From a bacterium (GTDB lineage: Bacteria > Vulcanimicrobiota > Xenobia > RGZZ01), in assembly GCA_021782195.1 (NCBI GenBank), contig JAJXVI010000016.1, forward strand, positions 1-13,147: 13,147 nt of DNA. The letters run 5' to 3'. The position numbers were made by a program, and so were the translations under genes. Under the pieces are notes generated by a model, which did no database searches, had not been told where the DNA came from, and was given only the letters and a program-made list of their open reading frames with translations. Shown piece after piece: positions 1 to 7,584 of this stretch. Position 1 is the stretch's first letter. Each line of letters begins with the position of its first letter.

Positions 1-455
1 ACACGCCCGTGCTGATGATCACCGCGCGCGATACCCTCGACGACAAGATTCGTGGACTCGATACCGGGGCCGACGACTACATCGTCAAGCCGTTCGAGAT
101 GGGCGAACTGCTGGCGCGTATGCGTGCCCTGCTGCGTCGCGCGGCGGTTCCCCGGGAGCAGTTGCGCGTTGAAGATCTGACGCTTGACGTGGTGGCGCGG
201 CGCGCGTGGCGTGCCGGGCGCGCCATCTCCCTGTCGACCACCGAGTCCACCCTGCTGTCCTGCTTGATGCGCAACGCCGGTCAGGTGCTGACCCGTTCCG
301 CCCTGGTCACGCACGTATGGGACTATGACTTTGGCGGAAACGAGAACAACCTCGAGGTGTACATCAGCTACCTTCGCGCGAAAATCGACCGCGGACACGC
401 GCAGCCCCTCATCCATACCGTACGCGGGGTGGGATACCGCATGGGATCTTCGTGA
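1..455 (+). CDS. OmpR/PhoB-family response regulator, 3' part (5' end outside window)
   Basis: This is the C-terminal ~150 residues of a DNA-binding response regulator. The frame is open to the left edge (first full codon at 3), so the GTG at 9 is internal. The end of the receiver domain is visible as LMITARD, GADDYIVKPFE (the conserved receiver Lys is in KPF) and the linker LLARMRALLRR. The phospho-accepting Asp lies outside the window. A winged-helix effector domain follows, ending in the usual hallmarks: an ENNLEVYISYLRAKID recognition-helix region and a HTVRGVGYRM wing. The protein should act as a cytoplasmic dimeric transcription factor phosphorylated by the next gene's kinase. Its stop codon overlaps the kinase GTG start in GTGA (452-455), so the two are translationally coupled. 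The likely target is the promoter of this same efflux cluster (inference). Closest general types are QseB/PmrA/CzcR-like; I cannot pick one. Confidence 0.95.
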   Translation, partial: TPVLMITARDTLDDKIRGLDTGADDYIVKPFEMGELLARMRALLRRAAVPREQLRVEDLTLDVVARRAWRAGRAISLSTTESTLLSCLMRNAGQVLTRSALVTHVWDYDFGGNENNLEVYISYLRAKIDRGHAQPLIHTVRGVGYRMGSS

Positions 456-1948
456 AATTGAAGTCGATGCGCCTGCGACTCGCGCTGGGCTTTACGCTCG
501 CCATCGGGATCGCGACGGTGCTGGGTTGCGTCCTGCTGGCCCGTTACGCACGTGCCACCCTGCGCCAGGAGGCGGATGCACTGCTCGGGCGTGCCCTGAA
601 GCGTTTGCACACCGAGCAGGAGGAGGCCGGCCAGGGGCTTGCGGCACTTCGAGCGGCCGAGCGGCAGGTCGACGAACCGTCGGTGGTATTTGTCGTGCTT
701 GACGCGCGTGGACGGATCCTCCAGTCTTCCTCTCGTCATTTTGCGAATGTTCTGGGTGGCATCCTGCGTTCCCCGAGCACCCAGCTGAAGCTTCCCCAAA
801 CCGGCGTACCCGCTTTTGTCGGGAACACGTCCCGCTTTCGTGTGAAGACCGATCGGTTTGGTCCCTACACGGTGATGGCCGCACTCTCGTGGTCGTCCAA
901 TGAGCGCGTGACGGAGCGCCAGGAGCGCCTGCTCGGCCTGCTTGCCCTGCTTGTGTGGACCTGTGCCGGAGCTGGCGCGTGGTTGCTGGTGGGTCGCGCG
1001 CTGTCTCCCATTTCCGCATTTATATCCGAGGTGCACCGATTTCCCGTGCACGTTCCCATTGCGGCCGCTTCAGGCGCTTCCTCAAATCAGTCGGGCGCTG
1101 CCGGGGGAGTCGAGGCAAAGGTGCCGATGTTGCGTCCCTCGTCGGACGATCACGAGATTGTGCAACTCGTGGACACTTTAAACGGGCTCCTTGCCCGCCT
1201 GGCGGCGGCTTCCGCCGCGCGTGGACGTTTCTACGCGGCTGCCTCTCACGAACTGCGCACGCCGCTTCAGGCGCTGAGCGGTCACCTGGAACTGGCGCTT
1301 TCACGCCCACGCAGCGCGGAGGAGTATCGCGAACTGGTCGGGGAGGCGCTTGGACAGACCCGGCGGCTTACGGGGCTCGTGCGCGATCTGCTGGCACTGC
1401 ACCGCGTCGAGAGCGGGGAGGCGCCTCCTCGGTCGCGCCTTGATCTGGGGCAGGTCACGCGAATGGTTCTCGACGCGCTTTCCGAGACGATCGCGCAGCG
1501 CCACCTGCGACTCGAGTGCGTGTTTGCTGATTCGGTCTGGATTGACGCTTCTCCAAACTACTTTGAAATGGTTGCTCGCAATCTGCTCGACAACGCGGTG
1601 CGGTACACACCGGAAGGTGGAGACGTCCGCGTGACGCTGCAGGCTTCTCCGCCCGCGCTGGTTGTTGAGAACTCCCTCTTCGCACGTCCGGCCGCGTCCG
1701 CGACGGTTTCCGAGAGCGCACGCGCGTCGACGGAGCAGACGTCGGAGACCGGCGCGCCATCCGACGAGAGCCTCGTGTCGGACGCGGGGCGTTTTGAACC
1801 GTTTGCCCGCCGCTCCCGAGGAAGTGGCGGCAACGGGCTGGGTCTTTCGATCAGTCGTGCCGTGGCTGAGGCCAGCGGTTGGAATCTTTCACTTCAAGGA
1901 CAAGGGGGATGTGTACGTGCACGTCTTGAATTCGCGACGCCACACTGA
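452..1948 (+). CDS. Sensor histidine kinase with degenerate ATP-lid region
   Basis: Membrane sensor kinase of 498 aa, partner of the upstream regulator. From the N-terminus: transmembrane segment at about residues 7-29, a periplasmic sensor of about 125 residues, a second transmembrane segment at about 160-183, and a HAMP-like linker with a Ser/Ala/Gly-rich insertion (about 205-228). The dimerisation domain has the H-box ASHELRTPLQAL, with the phospho-accepting His at about residue 266. The ATPase domain has the N-box NLLDNAVRYTPEGG (Asn 377 and 381), an F-box-like RFEPFARR (447-454) and the G2 box GSGGNGLGL (457-465). The usual G1 box (DxGxG) is absent: the sequence reads VVENS (404-408), followed by about 39 Ser/Thr/Glu-rich residues. 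The GTG start is chosen for the 4-nt overlap with the regulator and because it gives a normal N-terminus. Signals are unknown; metals or toxic compounds exported by the adjacent pump are the natural guess. Confidence 0.93.
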   Translation: MKLKSMRLRLALGFTLAIGIATVLGCVLLARYARATLRQEADALLGRALKRLHTEQEEAGQGLAALRAAERQVDEPSVVFVVLDARGRILQSSSRHFANVLGGILRSPSTQLKLPQTGVPAFVGNTSRFRVKTDRFGPYTVMAALSWSSNERVTERQERLLGLLALLVWTCAGAGAWLLVGRALSPISAFISEVHRFPVHVPIAAASGASSNQSGAAGGVEAKVPMLRPSSDDHEIVQLVDTLNGLLARLAAASAARGRFYAAASHELRTPLQALSGHLELALSRPRSAEEYRELVGEALGQTRRLTGLVRDLLALHRVESGEAPPRSRLDLGQVTRMVLDALSETIAQRHLRLECVFADSVWIDASPNYFEMVARNLLDNAVRYTPEGGDVRVTLQASPPALVVENSLFARPAASATVSESARASTEQTSETGAPSDESLVSDAGRFEPFARRSRGSGGNGLGLSISRAVAEASGWNLSLQGQGGCVRARLEFATPH

Positions 1949-3428
1949 CCGGTTACCCGGATGGTGTTTTCGTCTGATCCGACCCGGGGAGCGCTCCCGA
2001 CATTTTCTCAGCCTGGTGGCGCTTACCGTGCTTCTCCTGGGCGCCGGAGGCTGTCACTCCCGGGCGTCGGGGGACGACCCCGCGGCGAGTGCTTCTGCCG
2101 ATGCCGTGCATCCCACCGTGGAAATGGCCGTGGCTCGCTGCGGAGCGATCGAGCACGTTGACAGGCTCAGCGGTCAGCTCGTGCCATTGCCCGATCAGGA
2201 GGCGGCGGTGAGTCCGCTCGTGAGCGGCGTGATCGACCGCGTGTACGTGCGTTTCGGCGAGCAGGTGAGACGCGGCCAGGTCATCGCGCATCTCTCCACG
2301 GCGACGGTCGACGCACAGGTGCGTCAGGCGGAAGCCACGCTCGCAGGGGCCCAGGTTGCCGTGCGTCAGGCGATTGCGAATGCGACCCAGCAGCGTGCCC
2401 AGACCCGTACCGCGATTGCCCAGGCCAGGGCGGCGGTCTCGGCCGCACAGGCCAATGTGGACGGTGCCCAGGCGACGCTTCGCGCGAACCGCGCCGCACT
2501 GGCGACCGCCCGCCAGAACCTGGAGCGCACCCGGAGCCTGGTGCACGGTGGCGTGGCCTCCCAGCGCGACCTTGAACTGGCGTCGCTCGGTGTCGACACA
2601 GCGCAGGCCGGAGTGACCTCCCAGGAAGCGACGGTCTCCGCGCTACGAGACACGTTGCGTGGAACCCGGCAGGCGCTGGAGGCGGCTCAGGCTGCGGTGT
2701 TGCAGGATGAGGTCAAGCGCCAGAACGTGGAAGTCGCGCGCCAGCAACTCTCAAGCGCGGTCGGGGCGCTGCGAGGTGCCGTGGCACAGAAGGCCTTTTA
2801 TACCCTGATGGCCCCCTGTGACGGGCAGGTCATTGCCGTGCGGGCGAACGTGGGAGAGACGGTTGACCCTTCACGGGTCGTGGCCCTGATTGCGAACCTT
2901 TCGACGCTGCAGTTGCAGGTGGCCGTTCCGGTTGAACACGCCGCCGAGGTACACGCCGGTCTGCAACTGTATTTCAAGGTGGCGGACGCCCCGGGACACA
3001 TTTTTCACGCGAGGCTCGGGGTGGTTGGAGGCGCGGCTGATGCGGCCTCGAGCACCGTTACGGCCACGGCTGAGGTCGCGAATCCAGACGGTCTGTTGCA
3101 CAGTGGCACGGTGGTCTCCGTGCATGTGGTCCTCGCGCGTCACGAGCGTACCGTGCTCGTTCCCGACAGCGCCCTGTTGACTTCGAAGGCGGGCACACAG
3201 GTGTTGCTGATCGGTCACGGGGACACGGTGCACGTCGCACCGGTGCATACCGGTATTATCGACGGCGGATGGGTCGAGGTTCTTGACGGTGTGAAGGCGG
3301 GCGACCGCGTGGTGGCAAAGGGCGGGTACGGACTGCCTGACGGTACGCGGGTGGTCGTTGCGAATGCAACATCCCCTGCCGCTTCAACGGCTTCCCCGGC
3401 GCCGTCATCGTCGGGAGGCGCGTCGTGA
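1917..3428 (+). CDS. RND efflux periplasmic adaptor (membrane fusion protein, HlyD family), probable lipoprotein
   Basis: Adaptor that links an inner-membrane RND pump to an outer-membrane channel. The frame is open far upstream of the real start because it overlaps the kinase. I chose GTG at 1917, about 8 nt after an AAGGGGG ribosome site; GTG 1911 and TTG 1926 are alternatives. This gives about 503 aa with an Arg-rich start, a hydrophobic stretch (FLSLVALTVLLLGAGG) and Cys46, a plausible though imperfect lipobox. Two lipoyl-type halves flank a hairpin: AAVSPLVSGVIDRVYVRFGEQVRRGQ (about 94-120) and YTLMAPCDGQVIAVRANVGETVDP (about 295-318). Between them lies a long Ala/Gln/Arg-rich coiled coil (about 132-290) that would contact the outer-membrane factor. 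Beta-barrel and membrane-proximal domains follow, ending in a Ser/Ala/Pro tail. The stop overlaps the pump's start by 4 nt. Substrate cannot be read from the adaptor. Confidence 0.92.
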   Translation: MHVLNSRRHTDRLPGWCFRLIRPGERSRHFLSLVALTVLLLGAGGCHSRASGDDPAASASADAVHPTVEMAVARCGAIEHVDRLSGQLVPLPDQEAAVSPLVSGVIDRVYVRFGEQVRRGQVIAHLSTATVDAQVRQAEATLAGAQVAVRQAIANATQQRAQTRTAIAQARAAVSAAQANVDGAQATLRANRAALATARQNLERTRSLVHGGVASQRDLELASLGVDTAQAGVTSQEATVSALRDTLRGTRQALEAAQAAVLQDEVKRQNVEVARQQLSSAVGALRGAVAQKAFYTLMAPCDGQVIAVRANVGETVDPSRVVALIANLSTLQLQVAVPVEHAAEVHAGLQLYFKVADAPGHIFHARLGVVGGAADAASSTVTATAEVANPDGLLHSGTVVSVHVVLARHERTVLVPDSALLTSKAGTQVLLIGHGDTVHVAPVHTGIIDGGWVEVLDGVKAGDRVVAKGGYGLPDGTRVVVANATSPAASTASPAPSSSGGAS

Positions 3429-6400
3429 CGGATTTTGCGTGGCGCTATCGCAAGGCCGTCCTGACGCTGGTTTTCCTGCTCACGGCGATCGGCATCTACT
3501 GCGCGCGTGTCCTTCCCGTCGCCATCTTTCCGCAACTCACGGTGCCGCGAATCGTGGTCAGCGCGGACGCGGGCGATCTCCCTGTGTTCACCACGCTTGC
3601 GCAGGTGACGCGTCCACTGGAGGCCGCCGCGAGCACGGTCTGGGGTGTCACGCGGGTGGCGTCGACCACGAGCCGCGGATCGGCGGAGATTGACGTCACG
3701 TTCGCCTGGGGCTCCGACATGCAGCTCGCGTTGCAGCGCATGCAGGGCAAGGTGGCCCAAGCGCGGACGGTCCTGCCGGCCGGCACGAACGTTCGCGCGG
3801 TGCTGATCAATGCGTCGGTCTTTCCCATCATGGGCATCAGCCTGACCGGTCTGGATCCCGCAACCCTGCACACCCTGGCCGAGTACACGGTGCGTCCGCG
3901 GCTTGCGCGACTCCCTGGCGTGGCGCAGATTCGTGTGACCGGTGGTGACGTTCCGGAGTTCCTCGTGGCTGTGCGCCCGGCAGCGCTGTCGGCGCGCGGC
4001 CTGACAATGCAGGATGTCGAGAACGCGCTGGCACAGGCGAACAACATCGCCACCGTCGGTCACTTCCCGTACGCGTACCATCGCTACGAGGTCCTGGTGT
4101 CGGGATTGTTGCGCAACGCTGACGACATCCGCAACGTCACCATCGCGGTGCACGGGCATGCAGTCCCGATTCTCGTGCGCGACGTGGCCGAGGTGACGAG
4201 GAGCGTGGCTCCCCGAACGGTGCTTGCGAGCAGCGGAGGCCAGCCCGCCACGGTGATCAATGTCGTTCGCCAGCCTCAGGCCAACACGATTGCAGTGGCC
4301 CAGGAGGTGCGGAAGGCGTTGCGGGATATGCGCTCCAACCTGCCCCCTCTACTCAAGACCCAGGTCTTCTATGACCAGTCGCAGATTGTCTCGGAGTCGG
4401 AGTCATCGGTGGTGGAATCCATCGCGGTGGGTGGCGTTCTGGCGCTCGTGGTGCTCATGGGCTTTCTCGGTAATGCGCGCGCGGCTGCGGTTGTGCTCTC
4501 GGTGTTGCCCCTGGCGCTTCTCATCACGCTGGGGTTCATGCGGCTGATGGGACAGACCCTCAACATCATGACCCTTGGAGCGCTTGCCGTTGCGCTTGGC
4601 CTCGTCATCGACGACGGCATCGTGGTGGTTGAGAATATCTTCCACGAGCTCGAACACGGTGCCTCGCGACGTGAGGCGGTGCGCAGCGGGGTTCGGGGGA
4701 TCACCGCGGCAATGTTCGGATCATCGGTCACGACCATGGCGGCCTTCATGCCGTTGACGCTCCTGAGCGGCGTGACCGGTCAGTTCTTTACGCCGCTGGC
4801 GCTGGTCATGATCGTGACACTTGCGGTGTCGCTGGTGCTCTCGATGGTGGTTGCGCCGATCCTGGCGACCTGGCTTCTGCCGAAGACTCGCCCGAAAGAG
4901 CGAAAGCGTGGGGGGTTCATGGACCGCCTCGGCGGATGGTACACGCAACTGCTCCACCTGAGCCTTCGTCATCGCCTGGTCGTGCTGGGCCTTCTTGTGC
5001 CGCTGCTTCTGCTTGACTTCGTGGTGGCAAAGCATCTCCAGACCGGCTTCTTTCCCGAGTTTGACGAGGGCGCCTTTGTCATCGACTACCACATGCCGTG
5101 GGGCACATCGCTGACCGAGACCAATCGCGCCGCACTTGAGGTGGAGAAGTTGTTGGGCCAGACGCCGGAAGTTGCGGCCTGGTCACGCCTCACCGGCGCT
5201 CGTTCCGGTTCAGGCCTCGAACTCACGGAACCGAGCCAGGGTGACATCCTGGTGCGCTTGAAGTCACGGCGTGAGCGTTCGGCTGATGAAATCATGTCGG
5301 ATGTCCGCCGTCGCATCGAAGCGAAGATTCCGGCAATTCACACCGATTTTGCCCAGATCATGCAGGACGGAATCGGTGACATCGCGGGCTCACCGTCCCC
5401 GATCGAGGTGAAGATCTTCGGCAACGACATGGCGACGCTGATCACGCTTGCACGGAAGACCCAGTCCATCATCAGCAAGATTCCGGGTGTCGTGGAACCG
5501 AGCGATGGTGTTGTGAACAGTGGTCCGGAAACCATCGTGCAGGTGAACGGCCCCCGCGCGGCCCATTTCGGGCTGACGACCGACTCGGTGACTTCTGCGG
5601 CTGCTGCAGCCCTCAATGGCATCGTTTCAACCTGGGTGCAGGAAGGGGAGCAGAAGGTGGGCGTGCGCGTAAGAGCGGCCGGGGAACTTGAGCGCATGTC
5701 GCCCGACCGACTTCCCGACGTGCGCATTGCGGCTCCACTGGCGGTCGCCTCGGGCGCGCCGGACGCAGGCGGCACGGTTCCACTCCGAGCTGTGGCCACC
5801 CTTGAGACGAACCCTGGGAGCACCGAGATCCGACGCCAGAACCAGCAACAGATGGTGGCCGTGACCGCGCGTCTGGAAGGGCGCGATCTCGGAGGCGGCA
5901 TGGCCGACGTGCAGGCTGCCCTGGGCAAGAGCTTGCGTCTGCCTCCGGGCTATTCCATCGAATACGGCGGGCTGTACGCGAGTCAGCAGGAGTCTTTTGC
6001 CGAACTCGGACGCGTGCTGGCGCTGGCTGTCCTGCTCGTGGCCATGCTGCTGATGGTCTGGTTTCGGTCGTTTCGCGAGATGTTTGCACTTCTGGCCGCG
6101 GCACTGCTCTCAATGAGTGGCGTGCTGCTCGGACTGTTCGTGACCGGAACTCCGCTCGACATCGCTTCCTACACCGGGGCCATCATGATCGTCGGGATTG
6201 TGACGGAGAACGGTATCGTGCTGTTCGACTTCTACAATGAACTGCGCCGTCAACGCCTTCCTGGCGAAAGCGCGGTGGCGGCCATGGAAGAGGCGGGTCG
6301 AATGCGGTTGCGCCCGATCATGATGACGACTGTGGGTGCCGTGCTCGCACTGTTCCCGCTCGCCCTCGGGTACGGTGCCGGCGCCGCCATGCAGAAGCCT

Positions 6401-6511
6401 CTCGCGATTGCCGTCATCGGAGGATTGAGCGTATCGATGGCATTCACCCTGGTGGTGGCCCCGGTGCTGCTGCTCTCGTTCGGTGGCGGGCCGGTGGATG
6501 ACGTCGACTGA
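3425..6511 (+). CDS. RND-family efflux pump, inner-membrane permease subunit
   Basis: Proton-driven RND transporter of 1028 aa, the usual length for the family. It should trimerise in the inner membrane and work with the upstream adaptor. The GTG start overlaps the adaptor stop (GTGA) and has GGGAGG six nt upstream. Visible features are TM1 (FLLTAIGIYCARVLPVAIFPQ), a large periplasmic porter domain, TM4 with GLVIDDGIVVVEN (Asp396 and Asp397), a second porter half, TM10 with GIVTENGIVLFDF (Glu928), and TM11 with RLRPIMMTTVGAVLALFPLALG. The double Asp is typical of drug-type HAE pumps, whereas GRDLGGG, GGLYASQQ and the TM10 Glu recall heavy-metal CusA/CzcA pumps. The substrate class is therefore open. 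No TolC-like gene lies in the window, so the channel is either upstream or shared. The last 262 nt are overlapped antisense by the next gene's frame. Confidence 0.96.
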   Translation: MTDFAWRYRKAVLTLVFLLTAIGIYCARVLPVAIFPQLTVPRIVVSADAGDLPVFTTLAQVTRPLEAAASTVWGVTRVASTTSRGSAEIDVTFAWGSDMQLALQRMQGKVAQARTVLPAGTNVRAVLINASVFPIMGISLTGLDPATLHTLAEYTVRPRLARLPGVAQIRVTGGDVPEFLVAVRPAALSARGLTMQDVENALAQANNIATVGHFPYAYHRYEVLVSGLLRNADDIRNVTIAVHGHAVPILVRDVAEVTRSVAPRTVLASSGGQPATVINVVRQPQANTIAVAQEVRKALRDMRSNLPPLLKTQVFYDQSQIVSESESSVVESIAVGGVLALVVLMGFLGNARAAAVVLSVLPLALLITLGFMRLMGQTLNIMTLGALAVALGLVIDDGIVVVENIFHELEHGASRREAVRSGVRGITAAMFGSSVTTMAAFMPLTLLSGVTGQFFTPLALVMIVTLAVSLVLSMVVAPILATWLLPKTRPKERKRGGFMDRLGGWYTQLLHLSLRHRLVVLGLLVPLLLLDFVVAKHLQTGFFPEFDEGAFVIDYHMPWGTSLTETNRAALEVEKLLGQTPEVAAWSRLTGARSGSGLELTEPSQGDILVRLKSRRERSADEIMSDVRRRIEAKIPAIHTDFAQIMQDGIGDIAGSPSPIEVKIFGNDMATLITLARKTQSIISKIPGVVEPSDGVVNSGPETIVQVNGPRAAHFGLTTDSVTSAAAAALNGIVSTWVQEGEQKVGVRVRAAGELERMSPDRLPDVRIAAPLAVASGAPDAGGTVPLRAVATLETNPGSTEIRRQNQQQMVAVTARLEGRDLGGGMADVQAALGKSLRLPPGYSIEYGGLYASQQESFAELGRVLALAVLLVAMLLMVWFRSFREMFALLAAALLSMSGVLLGLFVTGTPLDIASYTGAIMIVGIVTENGIVLFDFYNELRRQRLPGESAVAAMEEAGRMRLRPIMMTTVGAVLALFPLALGYGAGAAMQKPLAIAVIGGLSVSMAFTLVVAPVLLLSFGGGPVDDVD

Positions 6512-7419
6512 GCGTCTGCGGTCTGGCCGCGTTGAACGCGTTGCACGGTGTACCCTCTCTGGCGAAGCTGGGCAACGATTCCGCGCGGCCCCACCATGTG
6601 GCCAGCGCCGACGGCCACGAAGAAGGTGTCGCGCTGCTGCAGAAGGCCCACGATTTTCTCGGTCATTGTTGTATTGCGCTGGTAGAGCAGTGCGTTGTAG
6701 AAGGAGCGGAGTTCCGGGTCCTTGCGGGCGTCGGCCGTGATCACGCGATTGATCCCGTCGGCGTCTCCTGCCTTCCAGTATTGCACGAGCTGTTTTGCCT
6801 CCGACGCGATGTCGTTCACGCCGAGCAGGGTCAGGCGCAGTTGCATGTCCTGCTGCTCTGGAGTCTGACCGGCCAGCAACCCGATCTGTTCTTGCGCGGT
6901 TTCGAGTGCGAGGACGCGCTTGTGGTCGGTGCCGGCTTCGCTCAGGAAATGACGGTCAAGTCCGAGCGTCGGGCTCAATCCCTGCCGCTGCATCTCGCCG
7001 ACGTCGATCATGACGTTGACCAGCCACGGCTTGAGGCGGGCCAGTGTGGAGAGCGCCAGGCCGCGACGCCTGGCATACGCGGTCAGCGCGGCTTTCGTCT
7101 TCGGCGAGAGATGGGCCCAGAGGTTGTCAGTTCCCGTATAGAGCCCTTCTTGCTGGGTCAGGGTCGCGATCTGCGCCTGGTCGGAAGGGGAGTCGTTCAG
7201 TTCCACCACGAGCGTGGACGACTTCAAGAAACATTGCTCGATTTCGGGGGGGATCGGGTAGAAGGCCGAGGGCACAAGATGGATGGTACCCAGCAGGTAT
7301 GCAGTGGCTGTTGGGGACTGTACCTTCCACAGAAAGTCGGGCTGGGCACATGCCGGGGAGATTCCGACGGCGAGCAGCCACAGGAGCACGGCGAGGCGTG
7401 ACATCAAGCGTGTTCTCAT
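6250..7419 (-). CDS. TraB/GumN-family secreted protein (metalloprotease-like fold) with antisense-encoded C-terminal tail
   Basis: The product belongs to the TraB/PrgY/GumN/TIKI superfamily. ATG at 7419 gives 389 aa, with ATG 7404 (Met6) as alternative; neither has a strong ribosome site. The N-terminus is a signal peptide (RLAVLLWLLAVGISPACA, cleavage probably before QPD), so the protein is probably periplasmic. Family landmarks are YLLGTIHLVP (His47), STLVVELN (Glu73), LGLDRHFLSEA, LALETAQEQIGLL and VGAGHMVGPRGIVAQLRQRGYTV (His274). These positions correspond to the putative metal site proposed for TIKI-like members; function in bacterial GumN homologues is unsettled. The recognisable domain ends near residue 295. 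From about residue 304 the frame continues without a stop through the 3' end of the convergent RND gene, adding about 86 Ser/Thr/Pro/Ala-rich residues unlike the domain. That tail may be real or may reflect a lost stop or a sequencing frameshift. Confidence 0.85.
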   Translation of the reverse strand: MRTRLMSRLAVLLWLLAVGISPACAQPDFLWKVQSPTATAYLLGTIHLVPSAFYPIPPEIEQCFLKSSTLVVELNDSPSDQAQIATLTQQEGLYTGTDNLWAHLSPKTKAALTAYARRRGLALSTLARLKPWLVNVMIDVGEMQRQGLSPTLGLDRHFLSEAGTDHKRVLALETAQEQIGLLAGQTPEQQDMQLRLTLLGVNDIASEAKQLVQYWKAGDADGINRVITADARKDPELRSFYNALLYQRNTTMTEKIVGLLQQRDTFFVAVGAGHMVGPRGIVAQLRQRGYTVQRVQRGQTADAQSTSSTGPPPNESSSTGATTRVNAIDTLNPPMTAIARGFCMAAPAPYPRASGNSASTAPTVVIMIGRNRIRPASSMAATALSPGRR

Positions 7420-7439
7420 GAGATGGCCGTTCGACGGTG

Positions 7440-7484
7440 CCGGCCCGTGCCCTTTTCGGTCGGCCGTGGAAGGGCACGGGCCGG
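7440..7484. repeat. Perfect 15-bp inverted repeat (hairpin) between two minus-strand genes
   Basis: The left arm CCGGCCCGTGCCCTT (7440-7454) is exactly complementary to the right arm AAGGGCACGGGCCGG (7470-7484), with a 15-nt loop. It lies downstream of the fusion gene stop (7585) and about 20 nt before the TraB-family start (7419). There is no T-run after the stem on either strand, so it is not a canonical intrinsic terminator. It may still stop or stabilise the upstream transcript, or be a protein-binding dyad. It sits 6 bp from the parS-like palindrome. Confidence 0.85.
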
Positions 7485-7490
7485 GTTGAC

Positions 7491-7508
7491 GGGTTTCACG
7501 TGAAACCC
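7491..7508. other. parS: Putative parS site (ParB-binding centromere-like palindrome)
   Basis: The sequence GGGTTTCACGTGAAACCC is an 18-bp perfect palindrome. Its central 14 bp, GTTTCACGTGAAAC, is identical to the core of the widely conserved chromosomal parS consensus TGTTTCACGTGAAACA; only the outermost T/A pair is G/C here. It is intergenic, in the 165-nt gap between two minus-strand genes. By family knowledge, ParB loads on such sites as a CTP-dependent clamp, organises the origin region and recruits condensin, and parS sites usually cluster near the replication origin. No parA or parB gene is in the window. Identity is by sequence match only. Confidence 0.82.
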
Positions 7509-7584
7509 CTGCGTCGCCTGGCGCGCCCCCACGTCCGTGTCGGAGTGCCGTTAACTGCGAATCCGCGCGGTATCCGGGTGGCCT

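Noticed and set aside
6532..7401. Plus-strand open frame opposite the TraB/GumN gene
   Set aside because: The minus strand carries clear TraB/GumN motifs and a signal peptide; the plus-strand translation shows none.
7440..7484. Canonical intrinsic terminator
   Set aside because: The stem is perfect but neither strand has a T-run after it; kept only as an inverted repeat.
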